Assembly (NCBI RefSeq): GCF_002243645.1 | Contig: NZ_CP017704.1 | Coordinates: 5,474,001 to 5,538,000 of the forward strand | DNA: 64,000 bases | DNA from: Peribacillus simplex NBRC 15720 = DSM 1321 | GTDB lineage: Bacteria; Bacillota; Bacilli; Bacillales; DSM-1321 | Reading direction: 5' to 3' | Shown: piece after piece, positions 55,318-64,000 of the stretch | Layout: each line of letters opens with the position of its first letter | Position numbering within the stretch: position 1 is the stretch's first letter | The notes under the pieces: generated by a model | Told to the model about the DNA's origin: nothing | The model's database searches: none | What the model saw: only the letters and a program-made list of their open reading frames with translations | Position numbers and translations under genes: made by a program

Positions 55318-55584
55318 ACAACACACCCCTTCCTTATTGTTTCACCCTCATTACTACGTCCTCTTCTTTTGCTTTCTCTCATCTTCACTTATCGGAATAT
55401 TCTGTTTTCAACAGATTCATTATATCCGCACCAGATTGTGAAATCATTAGACAAATAGTCAAAAATTACATCGTTTTTTTATACCTTTTATATAATTATG
55501 TCTTATTTCCTAGGATTTTTTGATCCAGTTCCCTTTTTATCACGTCAAAAGAGATTAATAATATTTCTAAGGGGTCTATAACCA

Positions 55585-55627
55585 ATAAAAAAAGGATAGG
55601 TATAGCTGCTGATATGCTTACCTATCC
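55585..55627 (-). terminator. Terminator of the 295-residue protein gene
   Basis: Stem GGATAGGTA/TACCTATCC ends in a T-run on the minus strand, 16 bases after the stop. Confidence 0.8.
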
Positions 55628-55642
55628 CGCCTTTTCATTTTT

Positions 55643-56527
55643 TTACAACCCATTCATTCTTCCGATAATGCCAATGGTCAAATACTGTTTGTTTGCATTA
55701 AAATCCCATGTCCAGTATCGAAGAGTTAATTCTCTTTTATCCACTTTTTCAATAAAGGTTCTTACCCCTATCAATGCTGCTCCATATCCCACGTTCGAGG
55801 CCAATGCAAAGATGGCATTCATCCCTTCATTAATGGTATCCATATACTCAGGTTCGATTTTTAAGATATCAGTCCATGTAATACAAAATCCATTTTGCTT
55901 GGTACATTTAGATATAGAGTGATTCACTGTACGTACGATCTCATCCCTTAGATCTAAAATTCCATTCTTCATCTCATCCGCGTCATTTTTTTGATAGTGG
56001 TTTGCATGATCAGAAAGCAGTTCCTTGGCCCAATTATAAAATAGTTGGGTATAAATGGCGGAAGTTGCAACGATATCAAAATCATTATAATAATTAGCAA
56101 AAACACTTTCAGAAAGCTGACCTAACCGACTCTCGGTATCTTTTAAATATTGAATAATTCCCTTTGCCGTTTCACCACTATTCAGCATGGAAGATAGGTG
56201 ATGATCAAAATCCACTTTATCGAGGCCTGTTACATCGATTTCAACAAGTTGAATTTTCTTCCGGGTCCTTTCAGGCAAATTCGCCGTACCCTTTTCCATA
56301 CTTTCTATATCAATATCAAATAAATATATGGAGTTGCATTTAGTTGCCAGATACTCTATATCCAAATCATCGCAATTGCCTGCACCAAAGATAGCCACTT
56401 TATCTACGAATGCATTTTTCGAAAAAACAGCCTCGAATAACCTTGTAACTTGTATACGATGCTGTTTCCACCGCAACTTTCTGTATTCATCCCGATTATG
56501 ATTCATTTTTCTTTGATAGGTTTCCAA
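55643..56527 (-). CDS. Hypothetical protein with SAM-methyltransferase-like Rossmann fold
   Basis: The 295-residue protein has a Rossmann-type start, VDKVAIFGAGNCDDLDIEYL followed by SIYLFDIDIESMEKG, as in class I methyltransferases (glycine loop, then acidic residue ending strand 2). The rest is helical with DIVATSAIYTQLF in the place of motif IV. The target is unknown. I choose TTG 56527 with AAAGGGAGAG six bases upstream; an ATG ten codons earlier (56557) has no ribosome site. Confidence 0.65.
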   Translation of the reverse strand: METYQRKMNHNRDEYRKLRWKQHRIQVTRLFEAVFSKNAFVDKVAIFGAGNCDDLDIEYLATKCNSIYLFDIDIESMEKGTANLPERTRKKIQLVEIDVTGLDKVDFDHHLSSMLNSGETAKGIIQYLKDTESRLGQLSESVFANYYNDFDIVATSAIYTQLFYNWAKELLSDHANHYQKNDADEMKNGILDLRDEIVRTVNHSISKCTKQNGFCITWTDILKIEPEYMDTINEGMNAIFALASNVGYGAALIGVRTFIEKVDKRELTLRYWTWDFNANKQYLTIGIIGRMNGL

Positions 56528-56718
56528 GTCAATCTCTCCCTTTAGGGTACTAACCATTTATTTATTGTAACAAAGTATCCCGATATTTTGGAAGGGAGGT
56601 CATTTAGATTTCGCACCAGGAAAAAATCGGCTCAATTTCCTTAGTAAAATGAGCTATAAAAATGTTAGAATAATATGGGAATTATTGAGAAGTAGCAGAG
56701 ATAACAGGAGGGTGTTCC

Positions 56719-57450
56719 TTGAGCAAAACAAAAAAGTTATTACTGACTTTACTAGGTGTTTTTTTAATCATCTTCACCGGAGTGGTGATACTTGTGTTTT
56801 CATTCACACAGAGTATGAAAGCAGATCCTGATGAAGAAAAGAAGGTCCGGGATCAAGCTGAACGATATTTAGAGAAAACTTTTGATGAAACAACCGAAAT
56901 ATATGATGTCCTATACGATAATATGGGTAACTGGGGCTATTTTGATTATGCAGCTAAAGTGAAACATGAAAAATATGGTACACAATTTCTAGTTTTCTTT
57001 AATGTTGAAACAGGGGAAATGGAGGATACATTCCTATCTGATAAATGGCAAGATGATGCAGAAAAAGAAATCAGGCCTTATGTTGAAAAAGAACTGGGTG
57101 ACGTATTGATTTCCAAGAAAATGGGGAATTTTGCAGAGAGTGAAGATTGGGATGAGATTCAAGAAGAAATAGGAGATTATAATCAATTACTCTTGATCTT
57201 TGATGAGGGGATCGGTAAAGCATTGAAGATTAATCCGAATAAACCAGCCAGCTATAAAGATTACGAAGTTTCCCCAACCATTCGGATTACCCTTTCACGT
57301 AAGAAACAGGACGCAGATGAAGACCGCTTTACAGAAATTATCAATGCCCTAAAAAAAGATGGCGTTCTTAAACATGGAAATATGATTGTAGAATATATCA
57401 GTACCAATGGTGTGCCTTTGGACGATGAGGAATGGAGCAAATCTTTTTAA
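56719..57450 (+). CDS. Hypothetical membrane-anchored protein
   Basis: The 243-residue protein has one N-terminal membrane helix (LLLTLLGVFLIIFTGVVILV) and a charged soluble part outside the cytoplasm, with strands such as YAAKVKHEKYGTQFLVFFN and repeated acidic stretches. The start is TTG behind AGGAGGGTG. I do not recognise the family. It stands alone. Confidence 0.7.
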   Translation: MSKTKKLLLTLLGVFLIIFTGVVILVFSFTQSMKADPDEEKKVRDQAERYLEKTFDETTEIYDVLYDNMGNWGYFDYAAKVKHEKYGTQFLVFFNVETGEMEDTFLSDKWQDDAEKEIRPYVEKELGDVLISKKMGNFAESEDWDEIQEEIGDYNQLLLIFDEGIGKALKINPNKPASYKDYEVSPTIRITLSRKKQDADEDRFTEIINALKKDGVLKHGNMIVEYISTNGVPLDDEEWSKSF

Positions 57451-57823
57451 ACGTTTGAGATTTTTTTAAATAAAATACACAGCAAAAATTTTTATCATTT
57501 TTTTCTAAACCAGCGATTCTATAAATATTGAATACTTTCAATCCTTTGACTCCAGGCCTTTTTCCCACTGTTTTTATCCTTACTTTTTGTAAAAAGTACA
57601 TTATATTTCAGATAATATATATATTTCGGGAAAATATATTATGCTAACAAAGTGAAATGAAGTGTAAAACCACCTATTTTTAGTCTTCCTTATTATTCAT
57701 TATGAAAATTATTAATCTTTACATCCGAGTTACAGCCTCATTTTATGATTAATTGTACCTAGTAAAATATATTCACCAACTCTTTAATACCGTTAACGAT
57801 AAACGTTGGATGGAAGAATCCCC
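57451..57823. other. Intergenic region before an orphan terminator
   Basis: Some 370 AT-rich bases hold no supported gene. A transcript ending at the strong hairpin next to it could be a 3' UTR or a small RNA; no promoter could be fixed. Confidence 0.4.
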
Positions 57824-57868
57824 CCCCACTCCTATTGAATTTGAAAATTCAATAGGAGTGGGGTTTTT
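57824..57868 (+). terminator. Very strong terminator hairpin upstream of rocF
   Basis: Perfect 19-bp arms (starting CCCCACTCCTATTG) with a 2-nt loop are followed by T5. It lies 374 bases after the last + strand gene and about 140 bases before the rocF promoter. Confidence 0.85.
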
Positions 57869-58010
57869 ATTGTATTTAACGCACTTTTCAATCATACAAT
57901 ATACCCTATCCGGTAAAACTTTCGGCATTTTCACAAAATTGAAAATAGGAATATTAACCCAAGACTTTTACCCTTTTCTCAATCGTATAAATATTCAAAA
58001 AAATGTCGAG

Positions 58011-58040
58011 TTGAGTCATCTATACTTTTACCCTTATACT
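58011..58040 (+). promoter_or_regulatory. Probable rocF promoter
   Basis: TTGAGT (58011-58016) and TATACT (58035-58040) are 18 bases apart, 32 bases before the start codon. No -24/-12 element was found. Confidence 0.5.
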
Positions 58041-58072
58041 AGGGAAGAAAAATTGAAAGGGGAGAATTATAC

Positions 58073-59026
58073 ATGAAGAAGGAAATTTCAATCATTGGTG
58101 TTCCAATGGATCTTGGTCAAACTAGAAGAGGAGTCGATATGGGTCCTAGCGCAATCAGATATGCAGGATTGAGTGAAAGACTTGAAAGCATAGGATACAC
58201 TGTTCGTGATGAAGGTGATATTAAAGTAGAAATACAAGAGAGAGCTCAAAGTGATTTAGACACAAATTTAAAGAATCTACAGGATGTAGCAGAAGGCAAT
58301 GAAAAATTGAGTCAAAAAGTGGATGAAGTCATCCAATCAAATCGTTTTCCTTTAGTACTGGGCGGAGATCACAGTATCGCTATCGGTACATTGGCCGGTT
58401 TAGCGAAGCATTCTAAGAACTTAGGGGTAATTTGGTATGATGCACATGGCGATTTGAACACAGCAGAGACTTCTCCATCTGGTAATATTCATGGTATGTC
58501 CTTAGCTGTTAGTTTGGGCCTTGGCCACCCTGCATTGATTAACATTGGCGGATATTCTCCAAAAGTCAAACCAGAGAATATTGTCATTATTGGTGCCCGT
58601 TCCTTAGACCAAGGGGAAAAAGAGTTAATCAGGGAAAAAGGGATTAAAGTTTTTACAATGCATGAGATTGATAGATTAGGTATGACAAAAGTGATGGAAG
58701 AATCAATTGCTTATCTGAAAGAACGTACGGATCTTGTACATTTATCCCTTGATCTTGATGGTCTTGATCCAGATGACGCACCTGGTGTTGGAACACCTGT
58801 AATGGGAGGTATTAGTTACCGTGAAAGCCATCTTGCCATGGAAATGCTAGCCGAAGCTAATATCATTACATCTGCTGAGTTTGTAGAGATAAACCCAATA
58901 TTGGACGAGCATAATAAAACTGCTGAAGTTGCTGTCGCATTAATGGGCTCATTGCTTGGTGAAAAATTACTTTATGGAACGGAAGACCAATTTAATACTA
59001 CTGATTTACTGGTTGATGTTAAATAG
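58073..59026 (+). CDS. rocF: Arginase
   Basis: The 317-residue binuclear manganese enzyme hydrolyses arginine to ornithine and urea. Metal ligands lie in LGGDHSIAIG, WYDAHGDLNT and SLDLDGLDPDDAPGVG. The substrate loop GNIHGMSLA is present. AAAGGGGAG is eight bases before the ATG. With the permease at 59399 it forms the arginine-use pair; rocD and rocR are not in the window. Confidence 0.94.
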   Translation: MKKEISIIGVPMDLGQTRRGVDMGPSAIRYAGLSERLESIGYTVRDEGDIKVEIQERAQSDLDTNLKNLQDVAEGNEKLSQKVDEVIQSNRFPLVLGGDHSIAIGTLAGLAKHSKNLGVIWYDAHGDLNTAETSPSGNIHGMSLAVSLGLGHPALINIGGYSPKVKPENIVIIGARSLDQGEKELIREKGIKVFTMHEIDRLGMTKVMEESIAYLKERTDLVHLSLDLDGLDPDDAPGVGTPVMGGISYRESHLAMEMLAEANIITSAEFVEINPILDEHNKTAEVAVALMGSLLGEKLLYGTEDQFNTTDLLVDVK

Positions 59027-59076
59027 TTGAACATCTTTTTAGTAACTGGTATTGTAAGAAATTATGAGAGATTTCG

Positions 59077-59238
59077 TTAAATAGATGGCCCAGTGGAAAT
59101 AGCCCCTACTTCAACAGGGTGCTTGTTACCCATTGAAGGATGGTCCACATGAATCCATTCATCCCTAGTTTCCTGACGCTTGGCTTCCTTTTCTTTATAA
59201 GCGGCGCTACCTGAAATTAATTCTGCATTGGAACCTAT
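59077..59238 (-). pseudogene. 5'-truncated gene fragment between rocF and rocE
   Basis: A minus-strand frame reads GSNAELISGSAAYKEKEAK, RQETRDEWIHVDHPSMGN and KHPVEVGAISTGPSI before TAA. The residues look like a real C-terminus, but a TAG lies just upstream and there is no start codon. The family is not recognised. It shows that another gene once stood here. Confidence 0.45.
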
Positions 59239-59359
59239 ATATCTCTAAATGCAGAAATAATCTCTTATTCTAGGGAATTCAACAACATCTAAGATTCATA
59301 TCAAATCTTTTACATTTGTGAGTAAAATACACAAATTCCCTAATAACGTCCAGACATAA

Positions 59360-59374
59360 ATGAAACCGTTTGCA
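59360..59374 (+). promoter_or_regulatory. cre box upstream of the permease gene
   Basis: ATGAAACCGTTTGCA matches WTGNAANCGNWNNCW at every position. It ends 24 bases before the ATG and 9 bases before the ribosome site, so CcpA could act as a roadblock. Confidence 0.7.
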
Positions 59375-59398
59375 CCCATCAGGTAAAGGAGTTTTTCA

Positions 59399-60835
59399 AT
59401 GAAGACAATAGAAAATCAACCAAATGAATTAAAACGGAGCATGAAAGCAAGACATTTATTTATGATTTCAATAGGGGGATGTATTGGTACTGGCTTTTTC
59501 ATTGGTTCAGGCTACACCATTCATGAAGCTGGGGCCATCGGGGCTATCCTCTCTTACATAGTCGGCGGTTTTATCATGTATTTAACGATGCTTTGTCTCG
59601 GGGAGCTATCGGTTGCCATGCCTGTTTCCGGTTCGTTTCAGACATATGCGACTAAATTCATCGGTCCTGGAACCGGCTTTGCCATAGGATGGCTTTACTG
59701 GTTAGGTTGGGCTGTTACGGTTGCCTTGGAGTTTTTGGCAGCTGGACAACTTATGCAAAGATGGTTCCCTGAATCTCCCGTTTGGATGTGGTGTGCAATC
59801 TTTGCTTTACTCATATTTTTATTGAACGCATTATCAGCAAAGGCATTTGGCGAATCTGAGTTTGTTTTTTCAAGTATAAAAGTATTGGCCATAATCCTGT
59901 TTATCGGAGTTGGCGGTGCTGCCATGTTTGGTCTTATTGATATGAAAGGTGGACAAGAAGCACCATTTTTCTCCAACTTTTTCAGTGAAGGCCTCTTCCC
60001 GAATGGAATATCGGCCCTGCTTATCACAATGATTACAGTGAACTTTTCCTTCCAGGGCACAGAGCTAATCGGAATTGCCGCGGGAGAAAGTGAAAATCCA
60101 GAAAAGGTCATACCTAAATCGATCAAACAAACCGTTTGGCGTACCCTTTTCTTCTTCGTTCTTTCTGTCTCTGTTCTTTCAGCGATGATTCCAAGAGAAC
60201 AGGCAGGAATCGTTGAAAGTCCATTCGTTGTTGTACTGGATAGTATCGGAGTTCCTTATGCGGCTGACATTATGAACTTCATCATTCTTATAGCGCTTTT
60301 GTCCGTTGCAAACTCCGGCCTTTATGCGGCAACACGTATGCTCTACTCGCTTTCTAAGGAAGGCATGGCAAGTCCAAAGCTCGGTATGGTAAATAAGCGA
60401 GGAATTCCGCTTAATGCCTTGCTTATCACCCTTGCAATAGCTGGTTTGTCTTTACTTTCAAGTGTAGTAGCCGCCAAAACAGTATTTGTCTTTCTTCTCT
60501 CCCTTGCAGGATTAGGAGCACAAATTGGCTGGATTGCCATCGCGGCTTGTCTTCTTGCTTTCAGAAGATCATATATCCGCAAAGGTGGACAGGTGGAAAA
60601 CTTGAAATTCAAAGTACCGCTATATCCATTCATCCCCATTCTTGCCTTGATAGCAAACTGCATCGTCATGATCAGTCTAGCGTTTGTTCCTGAGCAGCGA
60701 ATGGCCCTTTATTGCGGGGGGACATTCTTCCTTGGATGTTATGCGGTTTATCACTTTAGAGTGAAGAAAAACAAGAAAGTGGAATCTCCAATGCAGGAAG
60801 TTGAATTAACTGCCGGTAAAAAAATGGTCATTTGA
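59399..60835 (+). CDS. rocE: Amino acid permease, RocE/AAT type
   Basis: The 478-residue APC-superfamily protein has 12 membrane helices. The first helix has the substrate-backbone motif ISIGGCIGTGFFIGSG, and the segment NFSFQGTELIGIAAGESENP is typical of the AAT group. The position after arginase suggests arginine/ornithine uptake as in RocE or RocC. AAAGGAG precedes the ATG. The exact amino acid cannot be proven here. Confidence 0.85.
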   Translation: MKTIENQPNELKRSMKARHLFMISIGGCIGTGFFIGSGYTIHEAGAIGAILSYIVGGFIMYLTMLCLGELSVAMPVSGSFQTYATKFIGPGTGFAIGWLYWLGWAVTVALEFLAAGQLMQRWFPESPVWMWCAIFALLIFLLNALSAKAFGESEFVFSSIKVLAIILFIGVGGAAMFGLIDMKGGQEAPFFSNFFSEGLFPNGISALLITMITVNFSFQGTELIGIAAGESENPEKVIPKSIKQTVWRTLFFFVLSVSVLSAMIPREQAGIVESPFVVVLDSIGVPYAADIMNFIILIALLSVANSGLYAATRMLYSLSKEGMASPKLGMVNKRGIPLNALLITLAIAGLSLLSSVVAAKTVFVFLLSLAGLGAQIGWIAIAACLLAFRRSYIRKGGQVENLKFKVPLYPFIPILALIANCIVMISLAFVPEQRMALYCGGTFFLGCYAVYHFRVKKNKKVESPMQEVELTAGKKMVI

Positions 60836-60866
60836 TCCTGAACGCTGCGGAATAGAGTAAGTGGTG

Positions 60867-60901
60867 AAAAGCGATCTTTACAATCCATAAAGATTGCTTT
60901 T
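60867..60901 (+). terminator. First terminator of the permease gene
   Basis: Arms AAAAGCGATCTTTA and TAAAGATTGCTTTT pair with one wobble around a 7-nt loop. Confidence 0.7.
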
Positions 60902-60905
60902 CAAA

Positions 60906-60947
60906 GAAGAAAAACCCTGGATGTTTTCACACCCAGGGTTTTTCTTC
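60906..60947. terminator. Second, bidirectional terminator
   Basis: Arms GAAGAAAAACCCTGG and CCAGGGTTTTTCTTC make a strong stem with internal A and T runs. On its right, a short minus-strand frame (RIYKAVYHWIAMQEMVIK) ends near 60954, perhaps the relic of a convergent gene. Confidence 0.8.
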
Positions 60948-61162
60948 TATTTAATCACCATTTCCTGCATAGCTATCCAATGGTAAACCGCTTTATAAAT
61001 TCTTCCTTTCCCCTTCCAGCTTTTTTAGATCTCCTAACTATACACTTTCTGATCAAAGAAATATTATCTCCCTGTCTATGATAATAAACATATAATAGGA
61101 AGTTAAATTTTCAGCCCCTCCACTTAGGCAATAAAAACAAGTATTAAAACAAAAAAATCATC

Positions 61163-61441
61163 TTAATCGATGATTTTATTTTGTGCATATTCCTTTAATC
61201 TAGGCAGGATTGGCTCTAAAATTTCCTTGGCTATGTAATCAGTATCTAATCCAATGAAACGTTCACTTTCCAAGTCGACCGATCTCGCATTTGTCGGGTC
61301 ATTACAAAAAATAAACGATATAATTCCATTCTCTTCCGTCATATCTACATATTTAAATGTAATGTCATGTTTCGTAAGACAACTTTCAAACGCAATGCAC
61401 AATTCATCTATATTTGATTGACTAATAGATGTGAATTTCAT
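61163..61441 (-). CDS. Small hypothetical protein
   Basis: The 92-residue protein has a compact alpha/beta pattern (IDELCIAFESCLTKHDI, ISFIFCNDPTNARSVDLES, DYIAKEILEPILPRLKEY). I start at ATG 61441, nine bases after GGGGAGGGG; an ATG three codons earlier lies against that site. The family is not recognised. Confidence 0.7.
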   Translation of the reverse strand: MKFTSISQSNIDELCIAFESCLTKHDITFKYVDMTEENGIISFIFCNDPTNARSVDLESERFIGLDTDYIAKEILEPILPRLKEYAQNKIID

Positions 61442-61450
61442 ATTGATCAT

Positions 61451-61832
61451 CCCCTCCCCTAAAGGATAGCAAAATAAAGCATGAATTTCAAAATGAAATT
61501 AAAGTTCCATTCTTATGTTCATGATTCATCTGACACTTTCAACTAACGGGAACATGACAAAAAAACTTACCTTGTTTGGAATATCACCCTTTGAAGCCTT
61601 TCGATGATGATGGCATGGGTATGGATTTCCACATAAGAAATGAATGTAACCGATCGATTTCATTCAATTTCCCACCCTTACCCTGATTTAATTTTTTATC
61701 TTTTAACAACGATTAATAAGGATTTCCCTAGGCATAACCGCATTATGTATCGCCGGGATATGCAGTTCCTCATGAATATTCCATGGCATGTCTCATATCT
61801 TTATACAAACACCTTGTTAGGAGTGGGCCAAC
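61451..61832. other. Intergenic region before the SpoVB-like gene
   Basis: No gene is supported. A 17-codon frame at 61553 (+) (MTKKLTLFGISPFEAFR) followed after a shift by DDGMGMDFHIRNECNRS may be a relic. A + strand ORF at 61640-61849 overlaps the real start of the next gene and is not used. Confidence 0.4.
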
Positions 61833-63164
61833 ATGAAGTCTTTTTATAAAGGAACGCTCATTTTGATTGTCGCAGCGTTTTTTGGTGAATGTATCGAATT
61901 TTTAGTGAACATGCTCCTAGCCAGGGAATTACAGGAAGAGGGCATGGGCCTTTATATGTCCATATTGCCAATTTTCTTTTTGATATATGTGATTGCCAGC
62001 CTTGAATTACATATTTCCATTTCAAAATTCGTTGCGGAAAATAAACAGGCAATGCATTATAATCTTATCATTCATGCACTTAAAATGGCTGCAGTCGTCG
62101 TATTGATTATGTGTGTAGTCATGCCTTTCATACTTTCCTTCTCATCCATAATGGACAGATATCATCCCTATATTAAATGGCTGCTCATAACATTGATACC
62201 AATAGTTGCCTTTTCATCTATTGCAAGAGGCTATTTCATGGGTGTCCAGCAAATGGGGAAGATTGCCTTATCCAACTTTTTAAAAGATATCATTCAATTC
62301 GGTTTGCTTTTCCTCATCTTTAATTTATTTCATTTTAACCAGGAAAAGTCATTATTGATGGCCTTTTTTGTTTTGATTGGCAGTGAATTTCTCGTTTTTT
62401 TATACTTGATCAACCTTTTGATTCTTCAAATGCGAATCATGAGGCGCGGTACGAACTCGCGGACAACCGGTAAACATGCACGGCAAAAGTTATTGGCGGT
62501 TTCGCTGCCTACCATGGGGTTAAGGATCTTTCATGCGATAACAAATGCCATCCAACCTTTTTTGATCCATACTGCCCTTCTCTCGGCAGGATTCGGTGCG
62601 GTAGTGGCTACAGAGCATTTTGGGATGCTTACTGGAGTTGCGATGACGATCGGCTTCTTTCCAGCCTTTATCGCGCATTCCTTAATGATCATGCTCATTC
62701 CGAATGTTTCGAATGCTTACAAAAAGCAGGATAAGGAAAAATTGAGGGTATTATTGCAAAAATCGATGTCTTTCACCGTATTGTATGGAGTTCCGGCTGT
62801 GATTTTCATTTATTTCTTTGCGGAACCTTTGACCTCCCTCTTTTTTTCTTCAACATCTGCCGCATACTATTTAAAATTATTATGCCCTTACTTCCTTTTT
62901 CATTTTTTTGTCATTCCTATGCAAGCCTATCTCATCGGCCTGGGTTTAGTGAAAGATGCTTTCATCCATACCGTATGGTCCCATATTGTTGCCTTTTTAA
63001 TGATGTATATCCTAGGGTCTCAGGCTTCACTTAATATGGGAGGAATCATTTTAGGAATGAATACTGGTGCTGTATTATTAACTTTCATGCACTACTTGAC
63101 CATTTGCAAAAAAATCGGCATAAGCATCTTACTGACGAAGTCAAGATCGATATCGATAAAGTGA
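61833..63164 (+). CDS. SpoVB/YkvU-like MOP-family flippase
   Basis: The 443-residue protein has 12 to 14 membrane helices of the MATE/MOP flippase fold. It begins FYKGTLILIVAAFFGECIEFLVN and has the family's ARGYFMGVQQMGKIALSNF stretch. SpoVB moves lipid-linked precursors in cortex building, and YkvU is a sporulation paralogue of similar length. TAGGAGTGGG precedes the ATG. Which of the two it replaces is uncertain. Confidence 0.82.
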   Translation: MKSFYKGTLILIVAAFFGECIEFLVNMLLARELQEEGMGLYMSILPIFFLIYVIASLELHISISKFVAENKQAMHYNLIIHALKMAAVVVLIMCVVMPFILSFSSIMDRYHPYIKWLLITLIPIVAFSSIARGYFMGVQQMGKIALSNFLKDIIQFGLLFLIFNLFHFNQEKSLLMAFFVLIGSEFLVFLYLINLLILQMRIMRRGTNSRTTGKHARQKLLAVSLPTMGLRIFHAITNAIQPFLIHTALLSAGFGAVVATEHFGMLTGVAMTIGFFPAFIAHSLMIMLIPNVSNAYKKQDKEKLRVLLQKSMSFTVLYGVPAVIFIYFFAEPLTSLFFSSTSAAYYLKLLCPYFLFHFFVIPMQAYLIGLGLVKDAFIHTVWSHIVAFLMMYILGSQASLNMGGIILGMNTGAVLLTFMHYLTICKKIGISILLTKSRSISIK

Positions 63165-63345
63165 GGCAAAAATCAGGTTCCATCCAGCAAAACCCCTTGC
63201 TGTTATTGGTATATAATGATTTAGATTAAAAATATTGAGCCTTTCCCTGTACATATCACCTTCGTTACTGTATATTTCAACATACTTGGGTAATAATCAA
63301 GTAAAATGGTTTATACTAACCATACAATAGTAATGGAGTGATTTC

Positions 63346-63537
63346 ATGAGTAAAGCTAAGGCTAAGAGCGGAACGGGTAAAGGTACAGGCACAGGAACGG
63401 GCAAGAAGGGCTGGAATCGTTGGAAAACAAGTGCCAATAAGAAAAAAAACGCCAAACCATATGTAAGTAAAGGCGTCAAACATTCCAATGACTCAAAAAC
63501 ATCCGGTCATGCTGCAGGTGACAAGACAGAAAAATAA
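63346..63537 (+). CDS. Small basic protein, DUF3934-like
   Basis: The 63-residue lysine- and glycine-rich protein has a TG-repeat N-terminus (GTGKGTGTGTGKK) and the core GWNRWKTSANKKKNAKPYVS, which I recall from DUF3934 proteins. TGGAGTG precedes the ATG. The function is unknown. Confidence 0.7.
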   Translation: MSKAKAKSGTGKGTGTGTGKKGWNRWKTSANKKKNAKPYVSKGVKHSNDSKTSGHAAGDKTEK

Positions 63538-63582
63538 ATGCTTGTTTTAAAACCCTTACAAAATTAATGTTTGTTCCATATT

Positions 63583-63613
63583 CTCATACAGGGTGTTAAG
63601 AGATCTGTATGAG
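63583..63613 (+). other. Hairpin after the DUF3934-like gene
   Basis: Perfect 9-base arms CTCATACAG/CTGTATGAG with a 13-nt loop and no T-tract. Confidence 0.45.
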
Positions 63614-63691
63614 AGAAATGGGTCTTATAGATAATAAACCACGGGCGATATCCATATGAACAAGAAAAGCACGGCTTTATTACATATCATC

Positions 63692-63725
63692 AAAAAAGAC
63701 ACTCCGAATCCCGGTAGTGTCTTTT
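63692..63725. terminator. Bidirectional terminator near the window end
   Basis: Stem AAAAGACACT/AGTGTCTTTT with a 12-nt loop and A/T flanks ends the DUF948 gene and + strand transcripts. Confidence 0.75.
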
Positions 63726-63745
63726 ATTTTTTTAATATTTTCTTT

Positions 63746-64000
63746 TTATCTAAATTGGCTTTTGGGTTTGATAGCATTTATTTTTTTCGGGGAAAACTCT
63801 GTCCGGAAGCCGTTAGTCGCTTTTTTAACAGAGTCTGTAACTGAATGTATCGCTTCCCCTACATCCTGAGCTGAATCCAATAATGGTTCAACCGTTTTCA
63901 TTTTAGATTTTACATCGTCGGTGATTTCATTTGCAGTTTGCAATAGTTGTTTCGATTCGCCGGACAGATCATGGATGGCATTTCTCACTTCAGCCAATGT
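63746..64000 (-). CDS. DUF948 family protein (YoxC-like), cut by window end
   Basis: Only the C-terminal 84 codons are inside the window; the frame is open to the last base. The coiled, amphipathic pattern (AEVRNAIHDLSGESKQLLQT, ANEITDDVKSKMKTVEPLLD, SVTDSVKKATNGF) fits DUF948 proteins, which usually have an N-terminal membrane helix. The start lies beyond 64000. Confidence 0.75.
   Translation of the reverse strand, partial: TLAEVRNAIHDLSGESKQLLQTANEITDDVKSKMKTVEPLLDSAQDVGEAIHSVTDSVKKATNGFRTEFSPKKINAIKPKSQFR

Noticed and set aside
57753..58076. 107-codon + strand ORF upstream of rocF
   Set aside because: It runs through the 19-bp terminator hairpin and the rocF promoter and has no ribosome site.
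61640..61849. 69-codon + strand ORF
   Set aside because: It overlaps the ribosome site and start of the SpoVB-like gene and shows no protein pattern.

Overview
The window is chromosomal DNA of a low-GC, spore-forming member of the Bacillaceae. Its AT-rich code, AGGAGG-type ribosome binding sites, sigma-A and sigma-54 promoters, cdaS, a KinB-like kinase, a SpoVB/YkvU-like flippase, the aco operon and a ydaO-type riboswitch fit a Bacillus/Peribacillus-type genome. The genus is inference. No rRNA, tRNA or CRISPR array was found.

Layout. 1-4450 is a worn accessory edge: an IS1595-family transposase cut by the window start, a DinB protein, a dead tyrosine recombinase, a frameshifted small membrane gene and AT-rich filler. 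4.5-13.4 kb (minus) is acetoin/2,3-butanediol catabolism: acoA-acoB-acoC-acoL plus a butA/budC-type reductase behind a consensus -24/-12 promoter, then acoR with its own sigma-A promoter overlapped by a cre box, and a nitronate monooxygenase. 14-22.9 kb holds acetoacetyl-CoA synthetase, a histidine kinase, an acyl-CoA dehydrogenase, a membrane GTPase, a two-domain winged-helix regulator, methionine aminopeptidase and the diadenylate cyclase CdaS. 23-28 kb has small stress or detoxification proteins (ferredoxin, three VOC proteins, DinB, DUF402, a lysozyme-like protein). 28.3-31.5 kb is a three-dehydrogenase operon next to a GntR regulator whose likely operator covers the operon -35 box. 33.8-35.5 kb is an ArsR/MFS efflux pair with two matching operators.

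39.8-47.3 kb (minus) is the most interesting block: a ydaO-family (c-di-AMP) riboswitch, a long leader, a 31-codon membrane ORF, kdpF, kdpA, kdpB, a frameshifted kdpC, and a kinase-less KdpD in which the N-terminal KdpD+USP module is duplicated, the first copy having lost its Walker B glutamate. No KdpD kinase domain or KdpE is present, so expression seems to be set by the riboswitch and perhaps by the double KdpD-N protein.

48.5-55.3 kb (minus) is an uptake and hydrolysis cluster (YkfC-like peptidase, nitrilase, SSS symporter with a DUF3311 partner, N-carbamoyl-amino-acid hydrolase, YtcJ-like amidohydrolase). 58-60.8 kb carries arginase and a RocE-type permease with a cre box. The right end has a SpoVB-like protein, a DUF3934-like protein and a cut DUF948 protein.

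Two threads run across the window: intergenic spaces hold many decayed reading frames, and a ~90-bp hairpin-plus-tail element occurs twice.
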